Shown here: positions 21,301 to 31,593 of the stretch, piece after piece
How positions within the stretch are numbered: the stretch's first letter is position 1
Layout: each line of letters starts with the position of its first letter
Origin: Pseudomonas sp. StFLB209
Lineage (GTDB): Bacteria; Pseudomonadota; Gammaproteobacteria; Pseudomonadales; Pseudomonadaceae
DNA length: 64,000 nucleotides
Reading direction: 5' to 3'
Assembly: GCF_000829415.1 (NCBI RefSeq)
Contig: NZ_AP014637.1
Coordinates: 2,492,001-2,556,000 of the forward strand
Notes under the pieces: generated by a model
Seen by the model: only the letters and a program-made list of their open reading frames with translations
Told to the model about the DNA's origin: nothing
Databases searched by the model: none
Program-made: the position numbers and the translations under genes

Positions 21301-21731
21301 CTGTTGGCGTCGTTCAGAGCCTTTTGCAGGTCACTTTGCTGGGTACTGCGCTCGCTGAGCAACTGCTCCAGTTGCGGCACATCCAGATTGGCGTAGCGCT
21401 GGGCAATCGGCACCACCTTACTGGCTTTGAGGCGTTCGAGTTCACGCTGATTGTCGATAACCTGCTTGGGTGCCTTGTCCAGTTGCTGCTTGAGCGCCGC
21501 CAGCTTCTGCTGGCTGTCGTCTTGCGCGTCGAGCAGCGCCAGGGTCTGTTCCAGCACCTGCTGCAGGGCTTTCTGGTCGGCGTCAGGCAGCTTGCGCTCG
21601 GCGATCTTGTCCAGGCTTTGCTGGACGCTGTCGCGGTTGGGCGGGTCGGCGGCCAGGGCCGTAAAGGAATGGCTAAGGCACAGGCCGAGCAGGGCGGCCG
21701 CCAGGAAGGCGCGCAAGGAAAACATAGACAC
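18354..21731 (-). CDS. mscK: Mechanosensitive channel MscK (KefA)
   Basis: A 1125-residue channel, the size of E. coli MscK. A signal peptide (about residues 1-28, ending TALAA) is followed by a long periplasmic coiled-coil region (about 30-480) rich in Gln and Leu. A multi-segment membrane domain covers about 490-830, and a C-terminal MscS domain holds the pore helix (LSVGLGFGMQEIFANF) and the beta domain with RIGDTITIGNLSG. It opens under membrane tension to release ions and protect against osmotic downshock. mscK and nhaP2 lie 75 bases apart in the same direction, an arrangement I recall as conserved in Pseudomonas. Confidence 0.92.
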   Translation of the reverse strand: MSMFSLRAFLAAALLGLCLSHSFTALAADPPNRDSVQQSLDKIAERKLPDADQKALQQVLEQTLALLDAQDDSQQKLAALKQQLDKAPKQVIDNQRELERLKASKVVPIAQRYANLDVPQLEQLLSERSTQQSDLQKALNDANSLILTAQTRPERAQAEISHNQTRTQQLNTLLKNGKEGGKPLSGDQRNLYNAEIASLNALSQLRRQELAGNSQLQDLGNSQHDLLAEKVQRQDQEIQDLQTLINDKRRAQSQKTVEELAAEAQKAGGSSLLASESAANLKLSDYLLRGTERLNELTQRNLQTKQQLDNLTQTDQALDEQINVLSGSLLLSKILYKQKQSLPHLQVDKNLADEIADIRLYQFEVNQQREQISTPLAYVEKLLASQPSEQVTPALRRTLMDLAVTRSDLLERLNRLLAAMLNESINLQLNQKQLISTGTSLRATLDEQMFWIPSNKPLDLEWFQSIGPRLTKQVSTLPWASSVSELSDGLTQRPWLFLPLLLLIGALIWKRKALYDKLGYLHADIGHFRRDNQWKTPAALLINILLALPVALTLMLCGYALQIDARGQNASLGLALQEIGITWLMFYTAYRVLAPDGVAQLHFRWEPSQVEFLRGWVRRLGLVVLALVAVVAVAEHQPAALADDVLGIGVVLSCYALMTLLLGRLLLASPTHHNASLFRKTLGLAFTVLPAALFVAVCFGYYYTALKLTDRLIDTLYLLLLWLVVEAAFIRGLNVAARRLAYQRAMAKRQAARDNGDSDVPIEEPKLDIEQVNQQSLRLIRLALMAAFIGAMYWVWADLITVFAYLDNVTLYEYTSGTGANMSMVPISLGDMLGALVIVTITFVLARNLPGLLEVFVLSRLDLAQGSAYATTTLLSYTIAGVGFVTTLSTLGVSWDKLQWLVAALSVGLGFGMQEIFANFISGIMILFERPVRIGDTITIGNLSGTVSKIRIRATTITDFDRKDIIVPNKTFITGQLINWSLTDTITRVTLKVGVDYGSDLDLVRTLLLQAARENPRVLKEPEPIVFFLNFGESTLDHELRMHVRDLGDRNPVLDEINRFINREFKRQKINISFRQMEVYLKNTHGGELKLVPVNPHESTASEVAPVSLEKLPKDDDPQLPEAKR

Positions 21732-21806
21732 CGATCACTTGCAAAAACGGACAGGCGCGCAGTGTAAAGCAATGCCCCCGCGCACGGGAGCACTGCCTAT
21801 CGCCTA

Positions 21807-23549
<1,743 letters not shown>

Positions 23550-23674
23550 GGGCAGTACTCCATGAGGGTAAGAATTAAGGCGCTTCTTGCGTAGCAAAAC
23601 TCACTTATGCAGTCAGCGTGCCAACCGATTTAACCTGTTGAATTACATGGCTGTCAAAGGCTTGTCTGTATATC

Positions 23675-23850
23675 GAATGGGAAATGGCCTGTAGTTGACA
23701 TCCTCCCCGTCCTAAAGGGCGGGGATTCCCACAACTGGACGCTCATGCCCGAGCGCGAGAATGTTCTTTGCGGCGTTGACGTCGCGGTCGTGGGTGGCAC
23801 CACACCCACAACAAGTCCATTCCCTTATTCCAAGCCCTGCGATACCTCTC
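23675..23850 (-). ncRNA. Predicted omegaRNA (reRNA) of the first tnpB element
   Basis: IS200/IS605 elements produce an RNA from the 3' end of tnpB through the right end, with the guide formed by the flanking DNA. The right-end hairpin here is at 23705-23724 (stem CCCCGTCC/GGGCGGGG, loop TAAA), and the tnpB stop codon lies inside it. The element ends with TCAA (minus strand) at 23695. The following 20 bases, 23694 down to 23675, would be the guide. The 5' limit of about 23850 is only a guess from the usual scaffold size. Confidence 0.45.
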
Positions 23851-24885
23851 GGCCTCGAGTCCGGCAATTGCTTGCAGCTCGAACAGGTTTGGGTGGTGTT
23901 TATCTCGCTAACAACCTTGAAAACCGTGCCTGCGTGATCGCATTTGTATTCCAGCATGGTTTTCAATTGGCCCCAGCCGGCGTCCAGCACCGACTTGGCC
24001 ATCCTGGTTTTCGCGAGTTTCAGTGAGTTCACATCGCCCACCACAATGACGCCACAACGCGCTACCAGCGCGTTGCTGAACTTATGCAGGCAATCCTTGC
24101 GGCGGTTCGCAATTTTGGCGTGAATCGCCCGCACACGGGCCTTCTTGCCAGCGCGCTGGGCCGTGCCCAGGGCGCTCTCCAGATCCCGGTAGAACCTGCC
24201 GCTTTCAAGGCGATCACCGTCGCTGCAGGTGGCGGTGGTTTTCAACCCAAGGTCGATACCCACGGCATCCTGGCCCGGCGACAGCTGGCGGTCGACCTCG
24301 ACCACGACGTTGAAATACCAGCGCCCACGGCTGTCCTCGTTGAAGCTACCGGATCTGAATTTAAAACCCGCCAGGCCGTAGCTGTCCCAGACCTTGAAGT
24401 GCTGTTTGTTAAAGACGACCTGGCCGTTTTTCCAGACAGCAGCGCCGGCCTTGAGAGGTACCCAGCCCAGGCTGCGCCGAGCGCCGCCCGAGCAGCGCCA
24501 GCGTAGCTGGCGCTTTTTGAACTGCTTGCGCCGTGTGACATATTCGTCGGCAACAGCCTGCACCGATTGGCTGTGCAGTCCCAGGTCTTTGCCGGCCCCG
24601 TTGGTGTACTTATGAATGTCGAACGCCGACAGAAAACGACCGCGCTCACGCATCGAGCGACTGCTCAACTCGTTTACGTAGTTCCACACAAAATTCACAG
24701 CACGAGACGCTTCACGCAGCTGCGCTGCGTGCTTGTCTCGCACTCGAACCTTGAGGGTTTTGGTCGCTTTTATTTCAGTCATGAAACACAGGATAGGGCG
24801 GTTTTGTGGATTTTAACCCCTATGACCGCTTCGCGGTGGCGCTTTCATCCCCCACCTGAAGGAAGGGGCTTTTCGCGCCAGCTTG
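23695..24885 (-). mobile_element. IS200/IS605-type element carrying tnpB only (IS1341-like)
   Basis: About 1.19 kb, with a right-end hairpin at 23705-23724 and a left-end hairpin at 24850-24868 (CCCC-A-CC-TGAA-GG-AA-GGGG). Beyond the left hairpin comes CTTTTCGCGCC, nearly identical to the left end of the second element. The right end terminates in TCAA, the same terminal tetranucleotide as IS608. No tnpA is present, so mobility would need a transposase in trans. The left boundary is approximate: the flanking bases read TTTAC on the minus strand. It sits 71 bases before the toxin gene. Confidence 0.75.
23712..24782 (-). CDS. tnpB: TnpB-family RNA-guided nuclease with altered RuvC-II site
   Basis: A 356-residue TnpB (OrfB). 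RuvC-I aspartate 177 lies in GIDLGLKTT, the zinc finger uses Cys 300, 303, 324 and 327, and RuvC-III aspartate 334 lies in HDRDVNAAKN. At RuvC-II, where most TnpBs read IEDL with the catalytic glutamate, this protein reads VVGDVNS, with glycine 249 at that position. Either catalysis uses a relocated glutamate (Glu 278 in LEYK is one candidate) or the protein binds without cutting. I recall variants of this type being widespread in proteobacteria and TnpB clades with rearranged active sites being reported. The role for the element would be guide-directed retention after excision. Confidence 0.88.
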   Translation of the reverse strand: MTEIKATKTLKVRVRDKHAAQLREASRAVNFVWNYVNELSSRSMRERGRFLSAFDIHKYTNGAGKDLGLHSQSVQAVADEYVTRRKQFKKRQLRWRCSGGARRSLGWVPLKAGAAVWKNGQVVFNKQHFKVWDSYGLAGFKFRSGSFNEDSRGRWYFNVVVEVDRQLSPGQDAVGIDLGLKTTATCSDGDRLESGRFYRDLESALGTAQRAGKKARVRAIHAKIANRRKDCLHKFSNALVARCGVIVVGDVNSLKLAKTRMAKSVLDAGWGQLKTMLEYKCDHAGTVFKVVSEINTTQTCSSCKQLPDSRPRGIAGLGIREWTCCGCGATHDRDVNAAKNILALGHERPVVGIPAL

Positions 24886-24956
24886 GTAAATAATTAACGC
24901 CCTGAAGGATTCCCGGTTTGCTTACGTGCATGGCTTTGCATAACAGGAACATTGCC

Positions 24957-27584
24957 ATGTCACATTCAACCCATGATTTCTCGGCCGGTGTGGATCAGCA
25001 CCGGTACATCTCGCAAGAAGTGCTGCTGCGCGAAAAGGCGCTGCAGTTCATTTCCGACTTCCCCGACGTGCACGCGATGGCCTGGGCGAGCGCCCGTAGC
25101 CTGATTCATGAACTCTCAGGCAAAAAGCTGAACCCGGACAAGGTCTGGTGGCATCGTTTTGACGGCGCGGCCAGTAGCTCGCGCAGCTATACCGGCTGGG
25201 AACATGCCGGCGCGCCTGTTGAGTCGATGACCCTGGTCGAGCTGGTCATGCATCGCTTCAATGCCCATGACCAGAGCGCCAGCGATGAGCTGGACCTGTA
25301 CAGTGGCTTCTACACCGACGGGCCACAGCACGGCCTGTACGATGAGCGCAATGAAGTCCCCATGCTGGCGCGCCAGGTACTGCAAAAGTTCTGGGCGCTG
25401 GATTTTGCCGGGCTGTTCCAGCAGCGCGTCAATCAGTTCTGGCGCGTCCATGGAGCAACCTTTACTGAACTGGCCAAAGCCCGCTTGCTCGCCGCCGCAG
25501 GCCTGGCGGCGAGCAAGAGCGGATTGCCCGTGGCTGATCTGCAACGGCTGGTGCTGCTGCTCGGCCACGGCGACAACACGGTCGCCGCTCCTCAGCAAGT
25601 GGCCCGGCAGGGCCTGAGTATCCGCAGTTTTGATATTGGCGGGCACGAGTCGAGCTTGATCATCCGGATGGTCGATGCCGGTGGCCGGCAGATTCTGTAT
25701 ACCCCAGGGTTGAAACGGGTGTTTCACGTTTTCGAGGCTGAGCGGCAGTTACATGAGTGGGTGCGCCACCAATTGCGCGATGAACACCGCCGCCAGCGGT
25801 TCGAGGCGCTGTTTGTGTTCGCGCCGCAGGCCACCCGGGAGTTGCAGGCGTCATTGAGCGGCGTGCTGGATCAGCTTCGCGATCGCCCGTTCATGGCTGA
25901 CCTCAATCTTATCGACCCTGTGGTTGCCGGGCTTTTCAATCGCAATGACCGACCGCTTACCGGTGATGTCTTCGCGCACTTGCGCGCCCGCGCCGAGGAG
26001 GAGATGCAGGAAGTGGCGCGTGCCCTGACCTCCAATGCCGACCTGCGCAAGCAGATCTGGATCGGCTACCTGAGTGCCTTCACCCGGATCATCGGGCCGC
26101 TGGCCATTGCCGGCTGGCCGTTGGCACTGGTGATGGTCGGCGCGGGGGTGGCCAATGTCGGGTTGAATGTCGATCAGGCCTTGCATGGCAAAAATGCCCG
26201 GCAGCGCCAGGCCGGGCTGGTGGGCGCGGTGCTGAACTCGATCTTTGTTCTGTTCAACATGCCCTTGTTGGTGGATGCGGCGGCTGGCATCCGGGTGAGT
26301 GCGGCGGATACCCCAGCAGTCACAGATTCAGGTATTGAATGGATTGCCCTGAGGCCCTTGAGCCATGAGCGGCTGCTGTCAGGCACTGTACCGATGCAAG
26401 GTGTCGAGCGTATGGCCTCGGGTGAAACCTGGATCTTGCTTGATGAGGTGCCGCAGCGGGTGCGGTTCAGCTCAAGGCTCAACACCTGGATAGTCATCGA
26501 ACCTGACAATCCATTCGCCTTCTACGACGTCACGCCTGTGCGCCTCAATGAACAAGGGCAGTGGCAACGCCTGCCAGGATTGCGCCTGAGCGGTGGCATG
26601 GAGCCGATCAACCCAAGTGCGCCTTCGACCAGCCAGGCAAGCACCCCCGAACTCTCGACCGTGCAATCGCAGTTCTGGGACCTTTACATGCAGTTCAATC
26701 TGGATGAGGAAGAAACCCTGTCCATGCTGGCCTTGGATCGACAGAAAGCCGCCATCGATATTCGTGAGCTGCAGCCTGGCGATGAAATCGAGCGTGATAC
26801 TGAGGGCGATGAGGTACTGGTCGATGCCTGGAACAACGAATACCGGGTATTTCGCAGTGCTACAGGGCGTTATGTCGGCGGCCGGGTGACGCGTTACACG
26901 GAGAACGAGCATGCGATCAACGACTATCTGCGCACTGGCGTGGCGGGTATCACCAATCAGGTGGAGATGATCGAAGAACTGCTGGAAGACCTGAACCTGA
27001 TCGGGCTGGATAACCGCGTCAACCTGTATCGCGGTGGCAGTGGTGTGCGGGGTACATCGGGGATGACTTTTCGCAATGGGCATATCAAGGCCGGCGACGT
27101 GCTGGTCAATACCGATTTCACCTCGTTCAGCGAAAACCCTTACGTGACGCGCTCCTTCGCCAGCAGCCAGGCGGGGGCTCCGTCGTATGACTTCAGCGGC
27201 CAGGTCACCTTTGATGACACCTCGATCGTTTTCGAACTACCGGCCGGTCAGCATCTGGGGGCAACGCCCATTGCGCCTTTTTCGATCGAGGACGAGGAGG
27301 CCGAATCGCTATTTACCCCGGGGCATTATTTTCAGGTTCAGGGCATTCATGAGGTCGCCGGCTCCCAATACCGGTTCGTTCGGGTTCAGCTCAAGGAGGT
27401 CCCGGCGCCTGCGGCGGGGCGCACGCTGTATGAGATGCGCACGGGGCTGCCCTTTACCCGCGAGCAGTACGCCAGCAGGCTCGGGGCCGATGGTCAGCGG
27501 CTGGTCGAGCGCTTCTTCCCGCTGCCAGTTGACCTGAGCCTGCCTGCTACCCCGACACCGGCTGCTGAAGCACCCGGTGTCTAG
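24957..27584 (+). CDS. DUF6543 (dermonecrotic toxin-like) protein with C-terminal ADP-ribosyltransferase domain
   Basis: An 875-residue protein. Residues 1-360 match the DUF6543 region found in large Pseudomonas toxin-like proteins. A hydrophobic hairpin at about 370-445, with two or three potential membrane segments, could serve insertion or translocation. The C-terminal part has the ADP-ribosyltransferase signature in order: Arg 692 in LYRGG, the S-T-S-like TSFS at 722-725, and E-x-E at 781-783 followed by LFTPGHYF. This R-S-E pattern is that of arginine-type mono-ADP-ribosyltransferases. AGGA precedes the ATG at 24957. No signal peptide and no adjacent immunity gene are seen. Delivery route and target are unknown. 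Confidence 0.8.
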   Translation: MSHSTHDFSAGVDQHRYISQEVLLREKALQFISDFPDVHAMAWASARSLIHELSGKKLNPDKVWWHRFDGAASSSRSYTGWEHAGAPVESMTLVELVMHRFNAHDQSASDELDLYSGFYTDGPQHGLYDERNEVPMLARQVLQKFWALDFAGLFQQRVNQFWRVHGATFTELAKARLLAAAGLAASKSGLPVADLQRLVLLLGHGDNTVAAPQQVARQGLSIRSFDIGGHESSLIIRMVDAGGRQILYTPGLKRVFHVFEAERQLHEWVRHQLRDEHRRQRFEALFVFAPQATRELQASLSGVLDQLRDRPFMADLNLIDPVVAGLFNRNDRPLTGDVFAHLRARAEEEMQEVARALTSNADLRKQIWIGYLSAFTRIIGPLAIAGWPLALVMVGAGVANVGLNVDQALHGKNARQRQAGLVGAVLNSIFVLFNMPLLVDAAAGIRVSAADTPAVTDSGIEWIALRPLSHERLLSGTVPMQGVERMASGETWILLDEVPQRVRFSSRLNTWIVIEPDNPFAFYDVTPVRLNEQGQWQRLPGLRLSGGMEPINPSAPSTSQASTPELSTVQSQFWDLYMQFNLDEEETLSMLALDRQKAAIDIRELQPGDEIERDTEGDEVLVDAWNNEYRVFRSATGRYVGGRVTRYTENEHAINDYLRTGVAGITNQVEMIEELLEDLNLIGLDNRVNLYRGGSGVRGTSGMTFRNGHIKAGDVLVNTDFTSFSENPYVTRSFASSQAGAPSYDFSGQVTFDDTSIVFELPAGQHLGATPIAPFSIEDEEAESLFTPGHYFQVQGIHEVAGSQYRFVRVQLKEVPAPAAGRTLYEMRTGLPFTREQYASRLGADGQRLVERFFPLPVDLSLPATPTPAAEAPGV

Positions 27585-27601
27585 CGTTTGATCCAGGCAT
27601 G

Positions 27602-27628
27602 AAAAAGAGAGCCGAAGCTCTCTTTTTT
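27602..27628. terminator. Bidirectional intrinsic terminator between the toxin gene and putA
   Basis: An 11-base perfect stem AAAAAGAGAGC/GCTCTCTTTTT with a CGAA tetraloop. It has T runs on both strands and lies between two convergent genes, so it can stop both transcripts. Confidence 0.9.
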
Positions 27629-27642
27629 CCGCAATCGTGCTG

Positions 27643-30600
27643 TCAGCCGATGGTCATCAGGCTGGCGTTACCGCCTGCCGCCGCGGTGTTGACGCTCAGG
27701 GCTCGCTCGATCACCAGACGCTCCAGGGCAATGCCGGTTTCGCCATAGGGCAGGCCCTGTACGCCGACGATAGCGCCGCCGCGTTGCGCGACCTGCTTGC
27801 AGAGGGCGCGCAACTGATCGCTGTCGCCATGGTGCAGCACGGCATCGAACACCACCTGCTCACTGTTCCAGTCTGCCACCAGTTGCAGGCGTGCCTGCAC
27901 TTCGCGTGGCAAGCGGTTGCGCACCGAACGTGCCGGTTCGCCATCGATCAGCACGGCTTTGCTGCCCACAGCCAGAACGGCGGCGATCTGCGCAAGCAGG
28001 TCGCCTTCGTCTTCGGCCAGGCACAGTACCTGGTCTCGTGGCAGGATGGTGTAGCTGTTGCGCTCGCCGGTCGGCCCGGCCAGCAGGCGGCTCACACCGC
28101 TCTGCGACTGGGTCGCGAACTGCTCGCACAGGCTGACCAGTTCGCTGCGTTGCTGGCTGGCCGCCCAGGCCTTGAAGGCTTCCAGCGGTTTGAGCAGCGC
28201 TTCGCGCAGGCGGGTGTCCGGTGCTACACGGGCATCGGTTGCGGTGAAGGAATTGGCGATCGCATCCTGTGGACGAGTGCTCAGCAGGCGGTACAGGTAC
28301 AGCGGGCCACCTGCTTTCGGGCCGGTCCCCGACAGCCCCTCGCCACCGAACGGCTGGACACCGACCACCGCGCCGACGATGTTGCGGTTGACGTACAGGT
28401 TACCGGCGTGAGCCTTGTCGATGACCTTGGCAATGGTCTCGTCGATACGGGTATGCACACCCAGGGTCAGGCCGTAGCCCGATGCGTTGATCTGCCCGAT
28501 CAATGCATCCAGGTCTTTGCGGGCATAGCGCACCACGTGCAGCACCGGACCGAAGATCTCGCGTTGCAGTTCATCGAAGCTTTCCAGTTCGATCAGGGTC
28601 GGCATCACGAAGGTGCCGCGCTTGATCTGCGGGGTATCGGCCAGCGCCATCTGGTACACACTGCGGCCTTTGTCGCGCATGGCCTGGATGTGCTTCTCGA
28701 TACCGGCCTTGGCTTCGGCGTCGATCACCGGACCGATGTCGACGTTCAGGCGCTCGGGGTTGCCCAGCCGGCTTTCGGCCATGGCGCCCTTGAGCATCTC
28801 GATCACGCGGTCGGCGGAGTCTTCCTGCAGGCACAGCACCCGCAGCGCCGAGCAGCGCTGACCGGCGCTGTCGAAGGCCGACGAGACCACGTCGATGACC
28901 ACTTGCTCGGTAAGCGCTGACGAGTCGACGATCATGGCGTTCTGGCCGCCAGTCTCGGCGATCAGCGGAATCGGCCGGCCCTGGCTGTCCAGGCGCCCGG
29001 CGACGTTGCGCTGCAGCAGGCGCGCCACTTCCGTGGAGCCGGTGAACATCACCCCTTTGACCCGCTCATCACCGACCAGCCCGGCACCGACGGTTTCGCC
29101 ACGGCCCGGCAGCAGTTGCAGCACCCCTTCAGGAATGCCGGCTTCAAGCAGGATGCGCACGGCCTGGGCCGCGACCAGCGGGGTCTGTTCGGCAGGCTTG
29201 GCCAGTACCGGGTTACCGGCGGCCAGCGCTGCCGCGACCTGACCGCTGAAGATCGCCAGCGGGAAGTTCCATGGGCTGATGCACACCACCGGGCCCAGCG
29301 GACGGTGGGCGTCGTTGTTGAACTCGCTGCGCGCCTGCACCGCGTAGTAACGCAGAAAATCCACTGCCTCGCGCACTTCGGCGATGGCGTTGAGGTAGGT
29401 CTTGCCCGCTTCACGGACCAGCAAGCCCATCAGTGGCTGGATTTCGCTTTCCATCAGGTCGGCGGCGCGCTCCAGAATGGCTGCGCGCTCGGCGGGCGGG
29501 GTGGCCTGCCAGATGGGACCTGCGCTCATGGCACACTGGATGGCGTTGTTGACGTCAGCCACGGTGGCTTCTTGCACCTGGCCCACTACATCGCGGTGGT
29601 CGGCCGGGTTGAGCACCGCTTGCGCAGGCTCTGCGCTGGACGTGCAGCCCAACAGCGGCGCAGCTTTCCAGGCATGGTTGGCGCTGGCCAGCAGGGCGCA
29701 GGACAACGACGCCAGACGGTGTTCGTTGGCCATGTCGATCCCGCTGGAGTTGGCCCGCTCAAGGCCATACAACTCACGCGGCAGAGGGATGCGCGGGTGC
29801 GGCAGGCCGCACTGGCCTTCCTGGGTGGCCATGCGTTCGATGCTGCTGACCGGGTCGGCGACCAGTTCCTGGATCGAAATCGACTGGTCGGCGATGCGGT
29901 TGACGAATGAGGTATTGGCGCCGTTTTCCAACAGGCGACGAACCAGATAGGCCAGCAGGGTTTCGTGGGTGCCAACCGGGGCGTACACCCGGCATGGACG
30001 GTTCAGCTTGCCATCGGCAACCTTGCCCACCACTTGCTCGTAGAGCGGCTCACCCATGCCATGCAGGCACTGGAATTCGTACTGGCCGGGGTAATAGTTC
30101 TGCCCGGCAATATGGTAGATCGCTGCCAGGGTATGAGCGTTGTGGGTGGCGAACTGTGGATAGATGACTTCCGGGGCGGCCAGCAGTTTGCGTGCGCAGG
30201 CAATGTAAGAAACGTCGGTGTACACCTTGCGGGTGTACACCGGGTAGCCTTCCAGGCCATCGAGCTGGGCGCGTTTGATCTCGCTGTCCCAGTAGGCACC
30301 TTTGACCAGGCGGATCATCAGGCGGTGGCGGCTGCGGCGCGCCAAGTCGATCACGTAGTCGATCACATACGGGCAGCGCTTCTGATAGGCCTGGATCACG
30401 AAGCCGATGCCGTTCCAGCCAGCCAGTTGCGGCTCGAAGCACAGGCGCTCAAGCAGGTCCAGCGACAGCTCCAGGCGGTCGGCTTCCTCGGCATCGATGT
30501 TCAGGCCGATGTCGTATTGCTTGGCCAGCAGGGTCAGCGCCAGCAGGCGTGGGTACAGCTCTTCCATAACGCGCTCGTACTGGGCGCGGCTGTAACGCGG

Positions 30601-31593
30601 GTGCAGGGCCGAGAGCTTGATCGAGATGCCCGGACCTTCGTAGATGCCACGGCCATGGGAGGCTTTACCGATCGAATGGATCGCCTGCTCGTAGGAGGCC
30701 AGGTATTTCTGCGCGTCGTGCTCGGTCAGCGCGGCTTCGCCGAGCATGTCGTAGGAATAGCGGAAGCCCTTGCTCTCGAACTTGCTGGCGTTGGCCAAGG
30801 CTTCGCCGATGGTCTCGCCGGTGACGAACTGTTCGCCCATCAGGCGCATGGCCATGTCGACACCCTTGCGGATCATCGGCTCGCCGCTCTTTCCGATGAT
30901 CCGGCTCAGGGAGGAGGTGAGGCCGGTTTCGTTGTGGGTCGAAACGAGTTTGCCGGTCAGCAGCAGACCCCAGGTGGCCGCGTTGACGAACAGCGAGGGG
31001 CTGTTGCCCAGATGTGGTTGCCAGTTACCGGTGCTGATCTTGTCGCGGATCAGCGCGTCACGGGTGCCTTTGTCCGGAATGCGCAGCAGGGCTTCGGCCA
31101 GGCACATCAGTGCCACGCCTTCCTGGGACGACAGGGAAAACTCCTGTAGCAAGCCCTGGACAATCCCGGCCCGGCCGCCGGCGCTCTTCTGGTGGCGCAG
31201 TTTGTCGGCAATCCCGGCCGCCAGTTTGTGCGTGGCGTCGGCCAGCGGCGCGGGCAGGCGGGCCTGCTCCAGCAGCATCGGCACCACTTCCTGTTCAGGG
31301 CGGCGGTACGCCGAGGTGATGGCGGCGCGCAGCACCGACTGCGGCAGGATGCTTTCGGCAAATTCGAGGAACGGCTGGTAGCCAGTGTCGGCTGGCGCAT
31401 CGACGCGCTCGTCACCGTCTTTGTCCTGGCCATTGAGTTCCGACAGGGTTGCGCCACTCTCGAGCTTTTCGAGGTAATTGAAAATCGCCTGCTTGATCAC
31501 CCAATGCGGGGTGCGATCAATGGTCTGCGCAGCGGTTTTCAGACGGTCGCGGGTCTGGTCGTCGAGCTTGACGCCCAAGGTGGTGGTGGCCAT
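27643..31593 (-). CDS. putA: PutA: proline dehydrogenase / L-glutamate gamma-semialdehyde dehydrogenase and repressor
   Basis: A 1316-residue trifunctional PutA. Residues 1-47 form a ribbon-helix-helix DNA-binding domain (TLGVKLDDQTRDRLK). The FAD-dependent proline dehydrogenase barrel covers about 190-560, and the NAD-dependent aldehyde dehydrogenase about 640-1110, with GQRCSALR holding the catalytic cysteine and IAETGGQNA the general base. A further C-terminal ALDH-like domain completes the long form. It oxidises proline to glutamate at the membrane when proline is present, and otherwise represses put genes. The ATG at 31593 follows GAGGATAAG. It is divergent from putP. Confidence 0.97.
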   Translation of the reverse strand: MATTTLGVKLDDQTRDRLKTAAQTIDRTPHWVIKQAIFNYLEKLESGATLSELNGQDKDGDERVDAPADTGYQPFLEFAESILPQSVLRAAITSAYRRPEQEVVPMLLEQARLPAPLADATHKLAAGIADKLRHQKSAGGRAGIVQGLLQEFSLSSQEGVALMCLAEALLRIPDKGTRDALIRDKISTGNWQPHLGNSPSLFVNAATWGLLLTGKLVSTHNETGLTSSLSRIIGKSGEPMIRKGVDMAMRLMGEQFVTGETIGEALANASKFESKGFRYSYDMLGEAALTEHDAQKYLASYEQAIHSIGKASHGRGIYEGPGISIKLSALHPRYSRAQYERVMEELYPRLLALTLLAKQYDIGLNIDAEEADRLELSLDLLERLCFEPQLAGWNGIGFVIQAYQKRCPYVIDYVIDLARRSRHRLMIRLVKGAYWDSEIKRAQLDGLEGYPVYTRKVYTDVSYIACARKLLAAPEVIYPQFATHNAHTLAAIYHIAGQNYYPGQYEFQCLHGMGEPLYEQVVGKVADGKLNRPCRVYAPVGTHETLLAYLVRRLLENGANTSFVNRIADQSISIQELVADPVSSIERMATQEGQCGLPHPRIPLPRELYGLERANSSGIDMANEHRLASLSCALLASANHAWKAAPLLGCTSSAEPAQAVLNPADHRDVVGQVQEATVADVNNAIQCAMSAGPIWQATPPAERAAILERAADLMESEIQPLMGLLVREAGKTYLNAIAEVREAVDFLRYYAVQARSEFNNDAHRPLGPVVCISPWNFPLAIFSGQVAAALAAGNPVLAKPAEQTPLVAAQAVRILLEAGIPEGVLQLLPGRGETVGAGLVGDERVKGVMFTGSTEVARLLQRNVAGRLDSQGRPIPLIAETGGQNAMIVDSSALTEQVVIDVVSSAFDSAGQRCSALRVLCLQEDSADRVIEMLKGAMAESRLGNPERLNVDIGPVIDAEAKAGIEKHIQAMRDKGRSVYQMALADTPQIKRGTFVMPTLIELESFDELQREIFGPVLHVVRYARKDLDALIGQINASGYGLTLGVHTRIDETIAKVIDKAHAGNLYVNRNIVGAVVGVQPFGGEGLSGTGPKAGGPLYLYRLLSTRPQDAIANSFTATDARVAPDTRLREALLKPLEAFKAWAASQQRSELVSLCEQFATQSQSGVSRLLAGPTGERNSYTILPRDQVLCLAEDEGDLLAQIAAVLAVGSKAVLIDGEPARSVRNRLPREVQARLQLVADWNSEQVVFDAVLHHGDSDQLRALCKQVAQRGGAIVGVQGLPYGETGIALERLVIERALSVNTAAAGGNASLMTIG

